Counted from the first letter of the stretch, positions 52,136 to 62,984 are shown. The stretch: DNA of 64,000 nucleotides from Closterium sp. Naga37s-1 (GCA_947471745.1 CANJKZ010000068.1:2089001-2153000); one strand, 5' to 3'. Notes: a model not told the origin generated them from the sequence alone. A program made the numbers and translations.

Positions 52136-53682
52136 TTAGTTCAGAGCCATTCCAGCCAGCTTGCAACACTTCCAATGCTGCTGCTCCACCAGCCTCTTGG
52201 TCATCATGTCTGCTGGCTGCCCCATCGTCTTCACGTAGCGCAACTCAACTTCGCCAGCGGCCACCATGCTCCTCGTCCAATGCCACTTCACCCTCAGGTG
52301 CTTGGTGAGGCCATGCAACATGGGGTTCTTAGTAAGAGCAATGGCACCCTGGCTGTCAGAGTAGAGTGGGGTAGGTCCTTGCTGCTCCTCCCCCAATTCA
52401 GCCAACAAACGTCGCTGCCACACAATCTCCCGTACGGCATGGAAGAGTGCCATGTACTCGGACTCCACCGAGCTCAAAGCTTGGTCAACCTGCTTCGTGC
52501 TCTCCCATCCGCGCCCTTTTGCCGCCTCAGCGCCGCCGCCGAGTATTGCAGCCCAACGGTCGGTGTTTGGCCAAGATACTTGGCCACCCTCATTCCAGCT
52601 GCTACCTGCTCCTCATTAGGGCATTGAACAACCCTTGCTAGCTGCCCGGTAGCAAACGCGACATCCGGTCGTGTGTGGACCGCCACGTACATGAGGCTGC
52701 CCACCAACGAGTGAAATCGCCGCCTCTCTTCTTTGCCAACACTCTCCTCCTCTGGTCCCTTCACACACTTGAACCCAGAAGGAAAGGGGGTAGCCACATG
52801 GCCTTCAATCTGCCCAAATTTGGCAGCCAAGGCCTCCAAGTACTTCCGTTGGTGCACCCGCATGCACCACTTCTCCACGTCTCGTTCGATGTGGAGCCCG
52901 AGGTAGAAGTTGACGTCGCCAAGTGCCTTGCACTTGAACTTGTCCTTAAGCTTCAACATCATCTCCTTCACAAGGTCAGATGAGGGTGAGAAAATGAGAA
53001 TATTGTCCACGTAGACCACCATGAAGCTCCGCTGCTCCCCCTCGCTAAGCATAAACAAGGAGTGATCGGCCGTTGAGGGAGTGAAGCTGATCTCCTCCAA
53101 CACTTCAAGCAGCTTCGAGTACCACTGCCTAGGGGCTTGTTTGAGCCCATTGTAGGCCTTCTTCAGCTTCCACACTCTGCCACTACCATCATCAAACCCC
53201 TCTGGCTGCGCCATAAAAATCTTCTCCTCAAGGATGTCGTTGAGGAATGCCGTTGTGATGTTCACCACCCATCCTTTGATGACAGCTCCCGCGGATAGGG
53301 TCCGCAGCGTCGTTGGCTTCACCACTGGAGCAAAAAACTCCTTGAAGTCCACCTTCTCCTTCTGCTGGTACCCCTTAGCCACAAGCCTAGACTTGAAGCG
53401 TTCGATCACGCCGACGGCGTCCAACTTGATCTTGAAGAGCCACTTGGACGTTATCGCCTTACGCCCCTCCGGTAGCTCCACCAATTCAAACGTGTCGTTT
53501 TCCTCAATGCTCTTCGGCTCACTCTCCATGGCCTTCTTCCACTCCTCAGCATCACTGCTCTCCAAGGCCTCCTTGAGAGTTGCTGGTTCTCCTGGCATTC
53601 CCACCGGAGAGAAGAACGCGACGGCACACTCCTCGTAGTCACTCGCCCCCTCGTCTCCGACCATCATTGCCGCTCCGGCCAA
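52136..53682 (-). pseudogene. Element A reverse transcriptase-RNase H
   Basis: The frame 53682-52474 contains LKEALESSDAEEWKKAMESE, FELVELPEGRKAITSKWLF, IERFKSRLVAKGYQQKEKVDF, LKKAYNGLKQAPRQW and FYLGLHIERD. The palm motif reads WVVNITTAFLND, where a catalytic Asp is expected before ITTAFL. The second box is YVDNILIFS instead of YVDD (Asn codon 53002-53004). The frame 52477-52136 holds RNase H: SSVESEYMALFHAVREIVWQ, LYSDSQGAIALTKN and ADMMTKRLVEQQHW. The enzyme is predicted dead. Confidence 0.88.
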
Positions 53683-53717
53683 GGCTGCCTTGCCTTGCTT
53701 TCCCGGTGCTTCATATA

Positions 53718-54965
53718 TCAGCCTATTAGGGTCTTGAACTCTCCTCTTGCCCCATCCTTCCTCCTCAGCTGCAGGGACTTGAAGGCCTTGGCGTTGCTGC
53801 GGTGTGGCTCGGATCCGTGGAGCACTCGTAGTGCGGGAAGGAAGATTCGGTGTACGCTTCTCACTTGCTGCACCTCTTTCTCTTCTTCCTCTGCATCCTT
53901 GGCCTCCTCTCCCCCATTCACAAGGGAAGATTGCCTTGTGGTGGTGCTGCCGCTGCTCAGCTCCAAAGGCAGGTCCACATGCTCCAAACCGGAACTCTTC
54001 ACCTCCCCAAAGTGCACACCTATCTTTGCCTCATTCTCTGCCCTCCAATCTTTATACATGAAGTTCTCCATGAACTTGCAGTCCCTGCTCACCAAGAACT
54101 TCTTGGTGAATGGGTCCCAAAGAAGCCACCCCTTGCTGTTTTGAGCCATGTCCAAGTGCACGGCCCATATCGCCTTGGCACCAAGCTTATTGTGCCGAAG
54201 ATGCTTAGGCACGAGCGCCATGCACATGCACCCGAACACCCGAAGCATATCCACCTTGGGCTTCCTTCCCATCCACTCCACATAGGGCACCCATTTGTCT
54301 GCTCCCACATGAGTCAGGGCTCTGTTCTTGGCCACACATGCACTCCGCACCGCATCAGGCTAAAAGTAGTCGGGTAGCCAGGCTTCAATGAGCAACTTGC
54401 GTGCTGTCTCCGTGATAGTCCGGTTCGCTCGCTCGGCGATGCCGTTCATTGCAGGGGAGTATGGCATGGTAAGGGAGTGCCTTATCCCATTCTTCTTCAG
54501 CCACAATCCGAACTCCTTGCTCAGGAACTCTCCCCCACGATTGGTGCGGATCGACTTCACAAGCCGGTCTTGTTGCCGCTCCACCACCAGCAACCAATCG
54601 GTCTTCACGGTTTCAGCTGCGTCGCTCTTCTTCGACAGCACGTACACCCAGGTCATGCGTGTGTAGACATCCACAATGGTTAGGAAATATTCAGCTCCAG
54701 CAGCTCCAAGCTTCAAGGGGCCCACCATGTCCATCACCACCTCATCAAGTGGTGCCTTTGCCGTTGCCTCTGAACTAGGGAATGGAAACCGGGTGAACTT
54801 GGCATGAATGCACGTGGGGCAGCCAAGCACCTCATCGGGCTCCCCCTTCACACATATGCCAGCAACCATCTCATTCTTCACTAGCTGCTGCAAGATAGGC
54901 AGGGCCACATGCCCCATTCGCCGATGCAAGGTGAGCCAATCACACTCCCCCGTAGCCAAAGTCAC
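53718..54965 (-). pseudogene. Element A pre-integrase and integrase
   Basis: The frame 54965-54360: LTLHRRMGHVALPILQQLVKNE with CPTCIHAKFTRFPF (zinc finger), VVMDMVGPLKLG (first Asp), VDVYTRMTWVYVLSKKSDA, IRTNRGGEFLS (second Asp is Asn; codon 54540-54542), YSPAMNGIAERANRTITE (Glu). A TAG at 54360, then the frame 54350-53718 with the C-terminal block YVEWMGRKPKVDMLRVFGCM and DPFTKKFLVSRDCKFMENFMY. Inactive by both the stop and the missing Asp. Confidence 0.88.
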
Positions 54966-56725
54966 GTTGGAGAATGCCGCGCTCGCAATAGCGCCCCACC
55001 CTTTTGCTGCTCCTTGGCTGCTGCACCACTCTTCTTAGGTTCACACTGCTTGCTGGTCCCCCCAATATTCCACTTCTTGAACTCATTCTCCTTAACGCGA
55101 CTGTTCGCGCCATCGCCGCTACCAACCGCTTCACCCTTGGTGCTGACGCTTGCTGCCACTTGCCTCTCCTTAGGCATGGGGACCACAGGGATCTGCCACA
55201 TCTCGTTGTAGACATCCCTATCTTCGTGAAGGTCCCATAGAATCCACTCGCCAAGCCTTGCGGTGTAGGTCTTGGCTCCCTTCGAGTTCGTGTCCATGCC
55301 GGCCTTTGCCAACCGTTGCACAGAAATCAGGTTTGCAGCAAGGCTGGGCACTCAAAGCACGTTCTTGAGGCCCACCATCTTCCCATCAGCACCCTTGAAT
55401 ATGGCCTTGCCCATGCCTTTCACCTCTGCTCGCTGCCCCAAAGCTGATGTGACATGCTTCAACGGTGACGGTTCAAGTTCGGTGAGCAAGTCCGCGCGAG
55501 GTGTCATGGTATAGGTAGCGCCGCTATCGATCACCCAATAGTCCAAGGGGTGTAGGGTGACATTTCCCACAGCTGCAGGCTCTTCAAAGTTTTCATCCTT
55601 CTCTGGTGCAGCTGGTGCTTGCGTTGACACAAAATAAAATTTACCCGGGTACCGGTCGCAACTCGGGTCCTCGTCGTTATCTCCGCTCTTCATGTTTGCA
55701 GCACAGCCTCTGTGACCGCCACAGCCTCCACGGTCTCTACGCCTCCCTCCTCCTGCTCCTCTACCCTCTTTGCCTTGAGCAGGGGTCCAACCATCAGGGA
55801 GTTTGAAGCAATCGCGCCACAAATGTCTGCTCTTGTGGCAATAGTGACATTCGCCGTCAAATCGGCCGCGACCGCGTCTGTAGCTCTTGTCGTCGCTGCC
55901 GTATCCGCCACTCCCGCGGCCTCCACTGGAATTGTTGCTGCCAAACCTTCCTCCACCTCGTCCTCTGCCTCTTCCATGGCCGTACCCCCGGCCGATGCTT
56001 GCTGCCCCGGCGCTATCCGCACTCGCCAACTCTCGGGGGCGTAAATCCTCTTGGAGGATTGCTCGCTTCACATTTTCGAGTGAGAGGCAGGGCAGATCTC
56101 GGTTGAGGTTGATGATGAGCGAGGACCATGACTCTGGGAGTAAGGCCATCAACTTGGTCTTCTTCTGGAGTTCACTGTAGTTCAAATCAGCTCCCTCAAG
56201 CCGCGTCAATAAGTCGAAGAATTTCTGCACCCCTTCTTCAACCGCTTCATCCTCGTCAATTCGTAGTGTCGTCATTTGCCGTTCCAACACCACCGCTACC
56301 GCCGCTGTTGCAGGAGCGTGTACACCCTTGAGAGCAGCCCATGCCTTTGGTCCCTTCTCTGGTTCACGCTGGAATGGCTTGATGTGATGGATTTGGCTGC
56401 TCACCAACGCTTGCCCAAGTAGGAGATATCCTTGTGCGCTCTTCTGCACCTACGGGCTCTTCTCCTGGTCATTCTCGGGGCGCTTCTCTGTTCCTTCAAT
56501 CACCTCCAGCAGGTCATAATGTTCACACACGTTCTCCATTCTGAAGGACCACTCAGCAAAGTTGTCACCGTTGAACTTGTCAAGCCCAAACACTCTTGGT
56601 TCATCCCTTGAAGGTCCAAGAGTAGGTTGCACGGGCGCCACGGCTGAATCACGGGCTTGGCCTTGTGCTTGGGCATCTCCATTGCCTCCATCACCTCTTC
56701 CACCCCTTTCTTCAGGTCCAGCCAT
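54962..56725 (-). pseudogene. Element A gag and protease
   Basis: Gag starts MAGPEERGGRGDGGNGD at 56725, with FNGDNFAEWSFRMENVCEHYDLLEVI. A stop at 56450 is followed by WAALKGVHAPATAAVAVV, LRIDEDEAVEEGVQKFFDLLTRLEG, LMALLPESWSSLI, and a Gly/Arg-rich stretch. One CCHC knuckle (CHYCHKSRHLWRDC) follows, then the protease site DYWVIDSGATYTMTP with intact DSGA. A TGA at 55352 precedes VPSLAANLISVQRLAKAGMDT. The last part is shifted out of frame before the integrase finger. Confidence 0.88.
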
Positions 56726-56746
56726 CGTCCAAGCTTCTTAAAGGCG

Positions 56747-56761
56747 CTCTGATATACCACA
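56747..56761 (-). promoter_or_regulatory. Primer binding site of element A
   Basis: Right inside the 5' LTR the element sense reads TGTGGTATATCAGAGC. This is the iMet complement TGGTATCAGAGC with a 2-base insertion. Confidence 0.75.
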
Positions 56762-57589
56762 TGTTATAGTCACGGTAGGCTTCAATGTGCCTAAAACGAA
56801 AGATAGGGTGCACTGTTGGATTTCTGCACAGTGGCTTGAAACGTTCATAGCAATCTGGTCGTAGCTTCAAATGACTTGATTCAACTTGGATCTGGAGCGT
56901 CTTAAAGTCGCCTACAATAAGCAATTTAGATCGCACGATTTTACCAAGTATTGACGACACAGCGTCGGTTTGAACGAACGGCACTATGGCAGCCACTATC
57001 GTCTTAGAACACAAGATAGGAAGAGTTAGGAAGAGTTACGAGTTGGGACTGACTCACAGCTCCTACAAACTCCAAGAGCCGAGATACAGTGATGTGGAAC
57101 AGTGCCACACTGTCCCCAACCAAGAAGGGTCTCGAAACTACCCACCACAAGGGCCTACACCAACTGGAATGTTACACTATACAAAGTAATGTAACTATTC
57201 TCTATATCTTGAGGTGTACCCTTTTTTTTCGCAAGCTTCGCGATCACCTGAATCTTGACACCAAAGCTTTTTTCACCAAAAACTTATCCTTGAGTTCTTG
57301 ATGGGTCTGCTGCACACACCTGCGATATGCTGAACGTTCCACATACAACAAAATAGAAACCGTGCCCTATACACACGACAAACCAGAGACCGCCCATGGG
57401 ACACAAACAAAGGAAGACGTAGACACGCGACTATTGACTCGACACATGCATTTGACATCATGACTCAACATTCACACACTATTATAAGTATGAAATATAT
57501 ATTATCCCATGGTCTCATACCATTCTATGCACACACGCATGCACGCACACGGACAACAAGCCGAGTGCAAGCCGTAGGTTGCACCAACA
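56762..57589 (-). repeat. 5' LTR of element A (828 bp)
   Basis: On the minus strand it runs TGTTGGTGCAACC to GACTATAACA. It is matched by 51385-52096 and by the opposite-strand fragment 46640-46769. It includes an AT-rich ATATATATTTCAT stretch near the start. No gene is supported inside. Confidence 0.85.
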
Positions 57590-57916
57590 CACACGGTACA
57601 GAACCTTCTCTTGCCACGTGCAAATGGTTGCCCCTACACGGTACAGCAGCTCCATGCCCACTAGCACATCATAGTCCTCTGACTTTGACACCCCACAGTT
57701 CACTTGAATACAGCACTCCTTCTCCGCACCAGGGAGCAATACTATCTCTATGGGCCGCGGTGTGCGTGGCATCCATTTCGGCTCCTTCTTCGGCCATGAG
57801 CAGTATCCCCCTTTGCACCATCCTGCCTAGTAGGTCGAGCTTCAGTTGCTTAGCCAGTCCCATCCGATCACCACGTGATGAGCGCCGGTGTCAATGATCG
57901 CTTGCCCCACGTGCAA
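57590..57916 (-). pseudogene. Gypsy protease fragment
   Basis: The minus strand gives VGQAIIDTGAHHVVIG-like sequence near 57840-57910, then EIVLLPGAEKECCIQVNCGVSKSEDYDVLVGMELLY. This closely parallels the methyltransferase-bearing gypsy element at 23981-24290. So it is a relic of a related element, kept only for its protease and cut on both sides by element A and f2 sequence. Confidence 0.75.
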
Positions 57917-58406
57917 TCCTTCAACCTCAATGGCTACGTGGACGCAAATCATGCCGCTGATCCTGCGAATTGTCAGTCACAAACCGGCTTCGTCTTCCAC
58001 TTGGAGCCAACAGGACCAATCTCCTGGAACTGACAGAGGCAGGAGCTGCTTGCCCTGTCGTCCGCTGAAACAGAGTACATCGCCGCGACAGCCACAGTTC
58101 GCGAAGGCCTGTACCTGCAAGAAGTGCTGCAGGAAGCGCCACCCACTTTTCGCCTTCATTGTGACAACCAGAGCGCCATCAAAATCGCGAACAAGCCGGG
58201 GTTCGTGAACCGCACGAAACACATTGCGCTTCGATACTTTTTCGTCAAGGATGAAATTGACCAGGGTAAAGTTGACCTCGCGTACTGCCCTATGGCAGCC
58301 GACTTCCTCACCAAGGGACTACCACGTCAGCAGTACAAGCACTGTTCCGACCTCACGGGAGAAGTCAAGAGAGTCAGCCCCTTGCGCGCCCAGCAATGTA
58401 GTGGAG
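57917..58406 (+). pseudogene. f2 copia RNase H fragment
   Basis: Plus-strand frames encode LNGYVDANHAADPANC, FVFHLEPTGPISWN, SSAETEYIAATATVREGLYLQ, LHCDNQSAIKIANKPGF, TKHIALRYFFVKDEIDQGKV and ADFLTKGLPRQQYKHCSDL. They are nearly identical to the minus-strand f2 copy at 7946-8400. One in-frame TGA is at about 58032. Unlike that copy, this one still has its LTR. Confidence 0.88.
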
Positions 58407-58775
58407 TGTTACGATATGAAATTCAATGAGAAGGCATTCCTGTATGCTGCAGGAGCCGACTCTACAGAGTATGAAGACGAGGAGTCAGAAGAGTCAAAGC
58501 GACACCAGCAACCGTCAAACCAACAGGTTTGAAACTGGTTCCCGCGCTGCACAGTTTGAACTTTGTTTTAATAAGGGAATGTACCTCTTAGAGTACATGG
58601 CTAGTCTAGTTCTTTTCGTATTCCCTGTTCCTTTCGATATAAAGTCGATGTATGCATGCTATTATCATCTCAGTCATTTACATTCACTCTGACCTGAGGT
58701 CAACACTTCCGCTGCAACACTACCTGCAATCAACCCTGGACGATCCTTCGCTAAGTCCCACTTAGGATTGTAACA
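58407..58775 (+). repeat. 3' LTR of family f2 (369 bp)
   Basis: It runs TGTTACGATATGAAATTC to TTAGGATTGTAACA, directly after the purine-rich AGTGGAG. It contains a TATA-like GATATAAAG near 58638. Its last seven bases (TGTAACA) are also the first seven of the opposing f1 LTR. Confidence 0.78.
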
Positions 58776-59366
58776 CTTTCGAAGAAAAAAACAATACATC
58801 GAGCAAAGGAATGAGCGGAGATTATATAGCGAAGCTGACGTGGTAACGATAACGCGAAAAATTGGGGTGCGCTACGGGCCTAGAGTCGAGGTTGGGAAAT
58901 GTCAAGGCGGAGGTTCGGAAAGATAGAATCTGAACCGTCTTATAGGATCGTCTCAGGTTGATCGCACGGAGTGTAGCAGCGGAAGATTGCTTGGTAATGT
59001 CGGCTGCGAACTCTGTCAGAAGAAGGAGATTTGAATCTCGACAGAAGTGACTAATACAATGCGACACAAAGGTTTATATAGGAATACAGTGGAATACAAA
59101 ATGTCCTAACTAGCCATGTACTCTGGGGGAGTACGATCCCCTTAGGGCTAATCTACACGCAAGATTGCAACCGTGTGGTTCGGTAACCGTACGCGGTCCG
59201 GTAACCGTTTGAAGTTTTCCCGCGCGTTGCACTTCGGATTCTTCCTGCTTGTAACTGTCTTCGATAACTGTCTTGTCGTTTGGTCTTTCGTCCTCCCTCC
59301 AGTCATCTTCGCGTTAAGGGTTCGTTACTTAGGAATGTTTATTTAACTATTCCATAGTTCCTAACA
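58769..59366 (-). repeat. 3' LTR of family f1 (about 598 bp)
   Basis: On the minus strand it starts TGTTAGGAACTATGG after the purine tract AAGTGGAG and ends GAAAGTGTTACA. It has a clear TATA box (CTATATAAACC) near 59080. It shares GTACATGGCTAG with the f2 LTR. The left boundary is inferred from the TG...CA ends only. Confidence 0.7.
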
Positions 59367-61613
59367 CTCCACTTCATTCCTAGAGGAGCGAAGTCTTGAC
59401 GCGCTTGGTTTTGCCGCAGATGTTTCCCAGTGATGGAACTGCTGACGTGGTAGTTTCTTGGTGAAGAAGCCAGCTGCCATGTCACCAGTGGGGCAGTAAG
59501 TCAAGATGACTTTGCCTTTGTCAACTTCGTCTATGATGAAGAAGTAGCGAAGTGCGATGTGCTCGGTGCGGTTGTCGAAACCAGGCTTGTTCACAATTTT
59601 GATCGCGCTCTGGTTGTTGTAGTGAAGTTTGAAGCTTGCGGACGTCACAATTTTCTCCTCCTGAAGGTAAAGGCCTTCGCGAACTGCTGATGTGGCAGCG
59701 ATGACTTCAGCTTCAGCAGAGGAGAGCGCCACCATTTCTTGCTTCTGGGAATTCTAGGAAATATGACCAGTGGGCTCGAGGCTTATAAGGAAACCGGTTC
59801 TAGACCGTCGATTTGCAGGGTTGGCGGCATGGTCTGCGTCCACGTAGCCAACGAGGCTGAAGGAGCGAGTCATGAGGGTAGAGTAGGTGAGGCCAATATG
59901 CGGTGTGGAGATGAAGTACTGGAGATCAATTACTGGAGACCACGCTGTAGATCCAGCATATGCTCCCCTTCAGGCCGCTTGGCATACTGAGCGAGCTAGC
60001 TCGAGATGTAGGACAGATTCAGGCCTGCATGTCACGGCAGCAAAGAGAAGGCAGCCGAGTTGCTGCTGATACAGCTGATGACCGGAGGGGGTGAGCGGGG
60101 CTGTGTTGGGGTTGGTCGAGGTGGCCGGGGTGCAATAAGGAGTTGAGAGGTTGGCAGGCTTGATGTTGAATTTGGTGGAGAGGGTTTCAGTGTACTTGGA
60201 GGTGGAGAGGTGAATGGCGTCAGCTGCGTAGGAGATGTTGAGGCCCAGGAACTAGGTCACTTGATCGGTGCTGGTGATTTCGACGCGGTTGCTGAGGTTT
60301 TTCTCGAACTGGGCGAGGATATCGTTGCTGGTGCCAGTGTAAAGAGGGTCATCCACGTACGCCGTGAGGAGGATGTAATCTCCGCAGTAGTGGAGGCGGT
60401 ACATGCCGGGGTCGTGAGGCAGCTGAATGAAGCCAATGTTGAAGAGAATGTGATGGAGGTGCTGCTGCTGGAGTCGTGGTGCCTGCTTGATGCCGTAGAG
60501 GGATTTTTTGAGCTGACACACGCGATCGTCGGCGTCGCCGTCGCCGTAGGTGTGAGGTGGCTTGACGAAGATGAGCGCATCCACAGGTGCGTATACAAAA
60601 GCATTTTTTACGTCGATTTGGCAGAGAGGGAGATGTTTTGCTGCATTGATGGCGAGGAGAATGCGGACGGAGGTGTGACGGCTTACAGGTGCGAAAGTCT
60701 GATCGAAGTCAACGCCGTGACGGTGATCGAAGCCTCGAACGACCCATCGGGCCTTGAAGCGCTCAATGGTGCTGTCTGCAACAGTTTTGACGCGGAATAC
60801 CCATTCGCCTGAAAGGACGCGTCTCCCCTTCAGTGCGCGCGGTCAGCGAGAACCCATGTGTCTTGAGCTTCGAGCGCGGCGACTTCAGCATCCATTGCAG
60901 CGCGCCATTCTATGGCGTAGGGGCCAGTTGGAGCTTGGCGCGGGGTTTCGGGTTCAACCGCTTTCGGCGGACGAGAGACAGCAGTATGAAGGCCAATAAT
61001 GTGGAGGCCTGAGAGCCCGGGGCTGTGCCGCTGACCGCAGGTGACCTCCACCACGTCGTCGTCAGTGTTGTTTCCGTGGGATCCTGTTCCTCAACCACTG
61101 CTTTGGCTTCATCTTCGGGTGTGGCAAAGCTGCGCGGTGGGCGCTTGTATTCTGCAATGTTGGTCTCGCCCCTGGTGCGGTCAGCGTGGCGGTCGCACTG
61201 GAATTTGCGATTTGTGAGGTCTTCGTAGAAGATAATGACGCGCGCCGCGACCACCTGTGGTGTGTCGTAGTCGAGGATGGTCCATGCGTGGTGTTCGAAG
61301 CTGATGCCAAGGTGCACACCCCAGCGTGCTCGACGTTCAAACTTCCCCGTGGTTGCCGCGGCGGGCCGATACTGCACCATGCATCCCTAGACGCGGAGCA
61401 TGGAGTGCCGCCCTGTTTGCCAGTGAACTTGAGGTGTAGAGAGAGGTTGTCGGTGTTGGCAGTGGTGCTGAGCAGGTTGTGAAGACGGACAGCGTGATGC
61501 ATGGCGTAGGGCCAGTACTTCGCGTCAACGTCGCTCTGCTGCAGAAGTGCACGAACCTTGGTCATGAGTATGCGGTTGGTGCCTGCCGCGACGCCTTGTT
61601 GGGGATGTGCGTG
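59361..61613 (-). mobile_element. f1 copia, copy 3 (3' half, inverted)
   Basis: Minus-strand relic from within integrase (61613; HPQQGVAAGTNRILMTK) through the linker, RT (60812-60252; VDLAKQHLPLCQIDVKNAFVY across frames, SLYGIKQAPRLQQQHL and box YVDDPLYTG) and RNase H (59735-59361; SSAEAEVIAATSAVREGLYLQ, NNQSAIKIVNKPGFDNRTEHIALRYFF, FFTKKLPRQQFHHWE). Stops and shifts break it. It is close to f1 copy 1 from about 5764 onward. Its left end keeps the 3' LTR that copy 1 lacks. Confidence 0.88.
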
Positions 61614-62115
61614 TTAAAGAAAGAGGAATGAAGAAAGGAGGGGTTTTCACTAGCAGTAGTTGGGATACATATAGCAAACCCTAACAGGTTTTGAAGGAGA
61701 GAGGAATGGGGGAGGGATCCATGGGGAGATGGTGCCGTGATCAGAGAAGGAACATCACAGATGCTCCATGAATGCCACTACTGTAGCCTAGTTGGAGGGA
61801 TTCTGTGCATTTGTAATGTTCCTTCTTGTGCAGTAGGGCATGGTGTGTACATATTAAATGCAAATTTAAGAAAGCTGGCCTATGACAATGCAGCAGTGTG
61901 TATCCCGTCATGCTATAAATAGCAGTTTAGTGCAAAAAGCATCTTAGACATGAAATGAAAACAACATTGCATGACGGAAATTGATCGCCACTTTCAACAA
62001 CGTGTGTGGTTGTTGGTTCTGCTACGGCTGCGGTAGTTTGACATTTTGGGTTGTTGGGGATTGTCATATGGCGAGGTTTGGGATGGTGGGGTTTGAGAAT
62101 CTCGTCACTTTGCAG
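61614..62115. other. Intergenic stretch with third, inverted copy of the secreted-gene 3' flank
   Basis: About 61700-61915 aligns, in reverse orientation, with positions 40-250. It includes the hairpin (61746-61764 with 61807-61825) and the AGCTGGCCTAT and TGTATCCC blocks. Overall it is clearly diverged, yet one hairpin arm is identical and the other differs by one base, while the loop is largely changed. The gene itself is not present here. The remainder has no coding signal. Confidence 0.65.
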
Positions 62116-62708
62116 CAGGGCCCTCGCTATCAGACATTTTTGTCTGTTTTTCTGAGAAATCAGACAGATTTGTTTTCACTCATCTGATTTTCAAGAAATG
62201 GGTGCATTATGCCGTCTGATGGGTCAGAAATGGTTTTTAGTTTCCATCTGTTCTATCAGACACGTGTTTTCTGTTTCGTCTGAAATCGAAACATAGCATA
62301 TCGCGATTTCCAGTGGTGGGAAGGGAATCTCTCCTGTGACAGTGCATGGATCACTGCTGTGACAGGTTGACTCGTTGGAATCTTTATACGCAGTGCGAAC
62401 CCCTCTTGTGATAGGGCGAATGTGGTGAAAAGGGGCGAATGTGGTGTGAAGGGGCGAATGTGGTGTGACGGGGCGAATGTGGTGTAACGGGGCGAATGTA
62501 GTATGACAGGGTGAGTGTTGTGTGCCCTTCGAATGGATGCGACAGGCGAGAGAGAAGTTCGACTCAATTTTTTTCCCACGTGCATCTGCACACTCGTAAC
62601 TCTGTATTGATTGGTCAGACAAGGTTTTTGAAAATTTCTGATTCGTCAGACACTCAAAAGCAAAAATTCTGATGCATCAGGGGGGTTCAAAACCTAGCGA
62701 GGACCCTG
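62116..62708. mobile_element. Nonautonomous hAT element 1 (593 bp)
   Basis: Terminal inverted repeats CAGGGCCCTCGCTA (left) and the complement of TAGCGAGGACCCTG (right), one mismatch in 14. A perfect 8-bp target duplication CTTTGCAG is at 62108-62115 and 62709-62716. CAGGG ends with 8-bp duplications are the hAT hallmark. Inside are many CAGAC/GTCTG subterminal motifs and a minisatellite at about 62408-62525 (units around GGGGCGAATGTGGTGTGA, about six copies). No transposase is encoded. Confidence 0.92.
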
Positions 62709-62716
62709 CTTTGCAG

Positions 62717-62984
62717 ATCTGAACTCTTGCTAAAGCTACTTTCTTGATCTAATCCATGGCTGCCAAGTAATTCCGCCAGGATACCCCGTCGCACTTAAAT
62801 CGCGATAGCGATTGGCCTAGATCTTGGTTGAAGGCGTGCGTCACCATTCTGGAAGTAGATATTAAGACCTTTCCAACGCGTACCTGCTCATAGTTTAAGG
62901 TTACTTGAACTGCACACAATGTTCCGTCGAAGTTGGCGGACTTAATCTCTTGTACGCTCTCCAGATTCGCTCGCTTTCCATTAG
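62717..62984 (+). repeat. Probable end of a 5' LTR of a copia element running off the right edge
   Basis: The stretch just left of a clear primer site, with no coding signal. The LTR probably ends at CA near 62980. Its left end is not determined. hAT element 1 may be inserted within it, in which case the LTR extends left of 62108. Confidence 0.45.

Larger units (their letters stand above)
51385..57589 (-). mobile_element. Ty1/copia retroelement A (minus strand)
   Basis: 5' LTR 56762-57589, iMet-type primer site, gag (56725-55600), protease, integrase (54965-53718), RT (53682-52474), RNase H (52477-52136), purine tract, 3' LTR 52096-51385 (lacking its end). Frames are interrupted by several stops, and catalytic Asp residues in RT and integrase are changed to Asn. 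Confidence 0.88.

Noticed and set aside
46640-57589. A DNA transposon with long inverted ends
   Set aside because: The inverted ends are LTR starts of family A in opposite orientations, and the contents are copia genes. No transposase or matching target duplication was seen.
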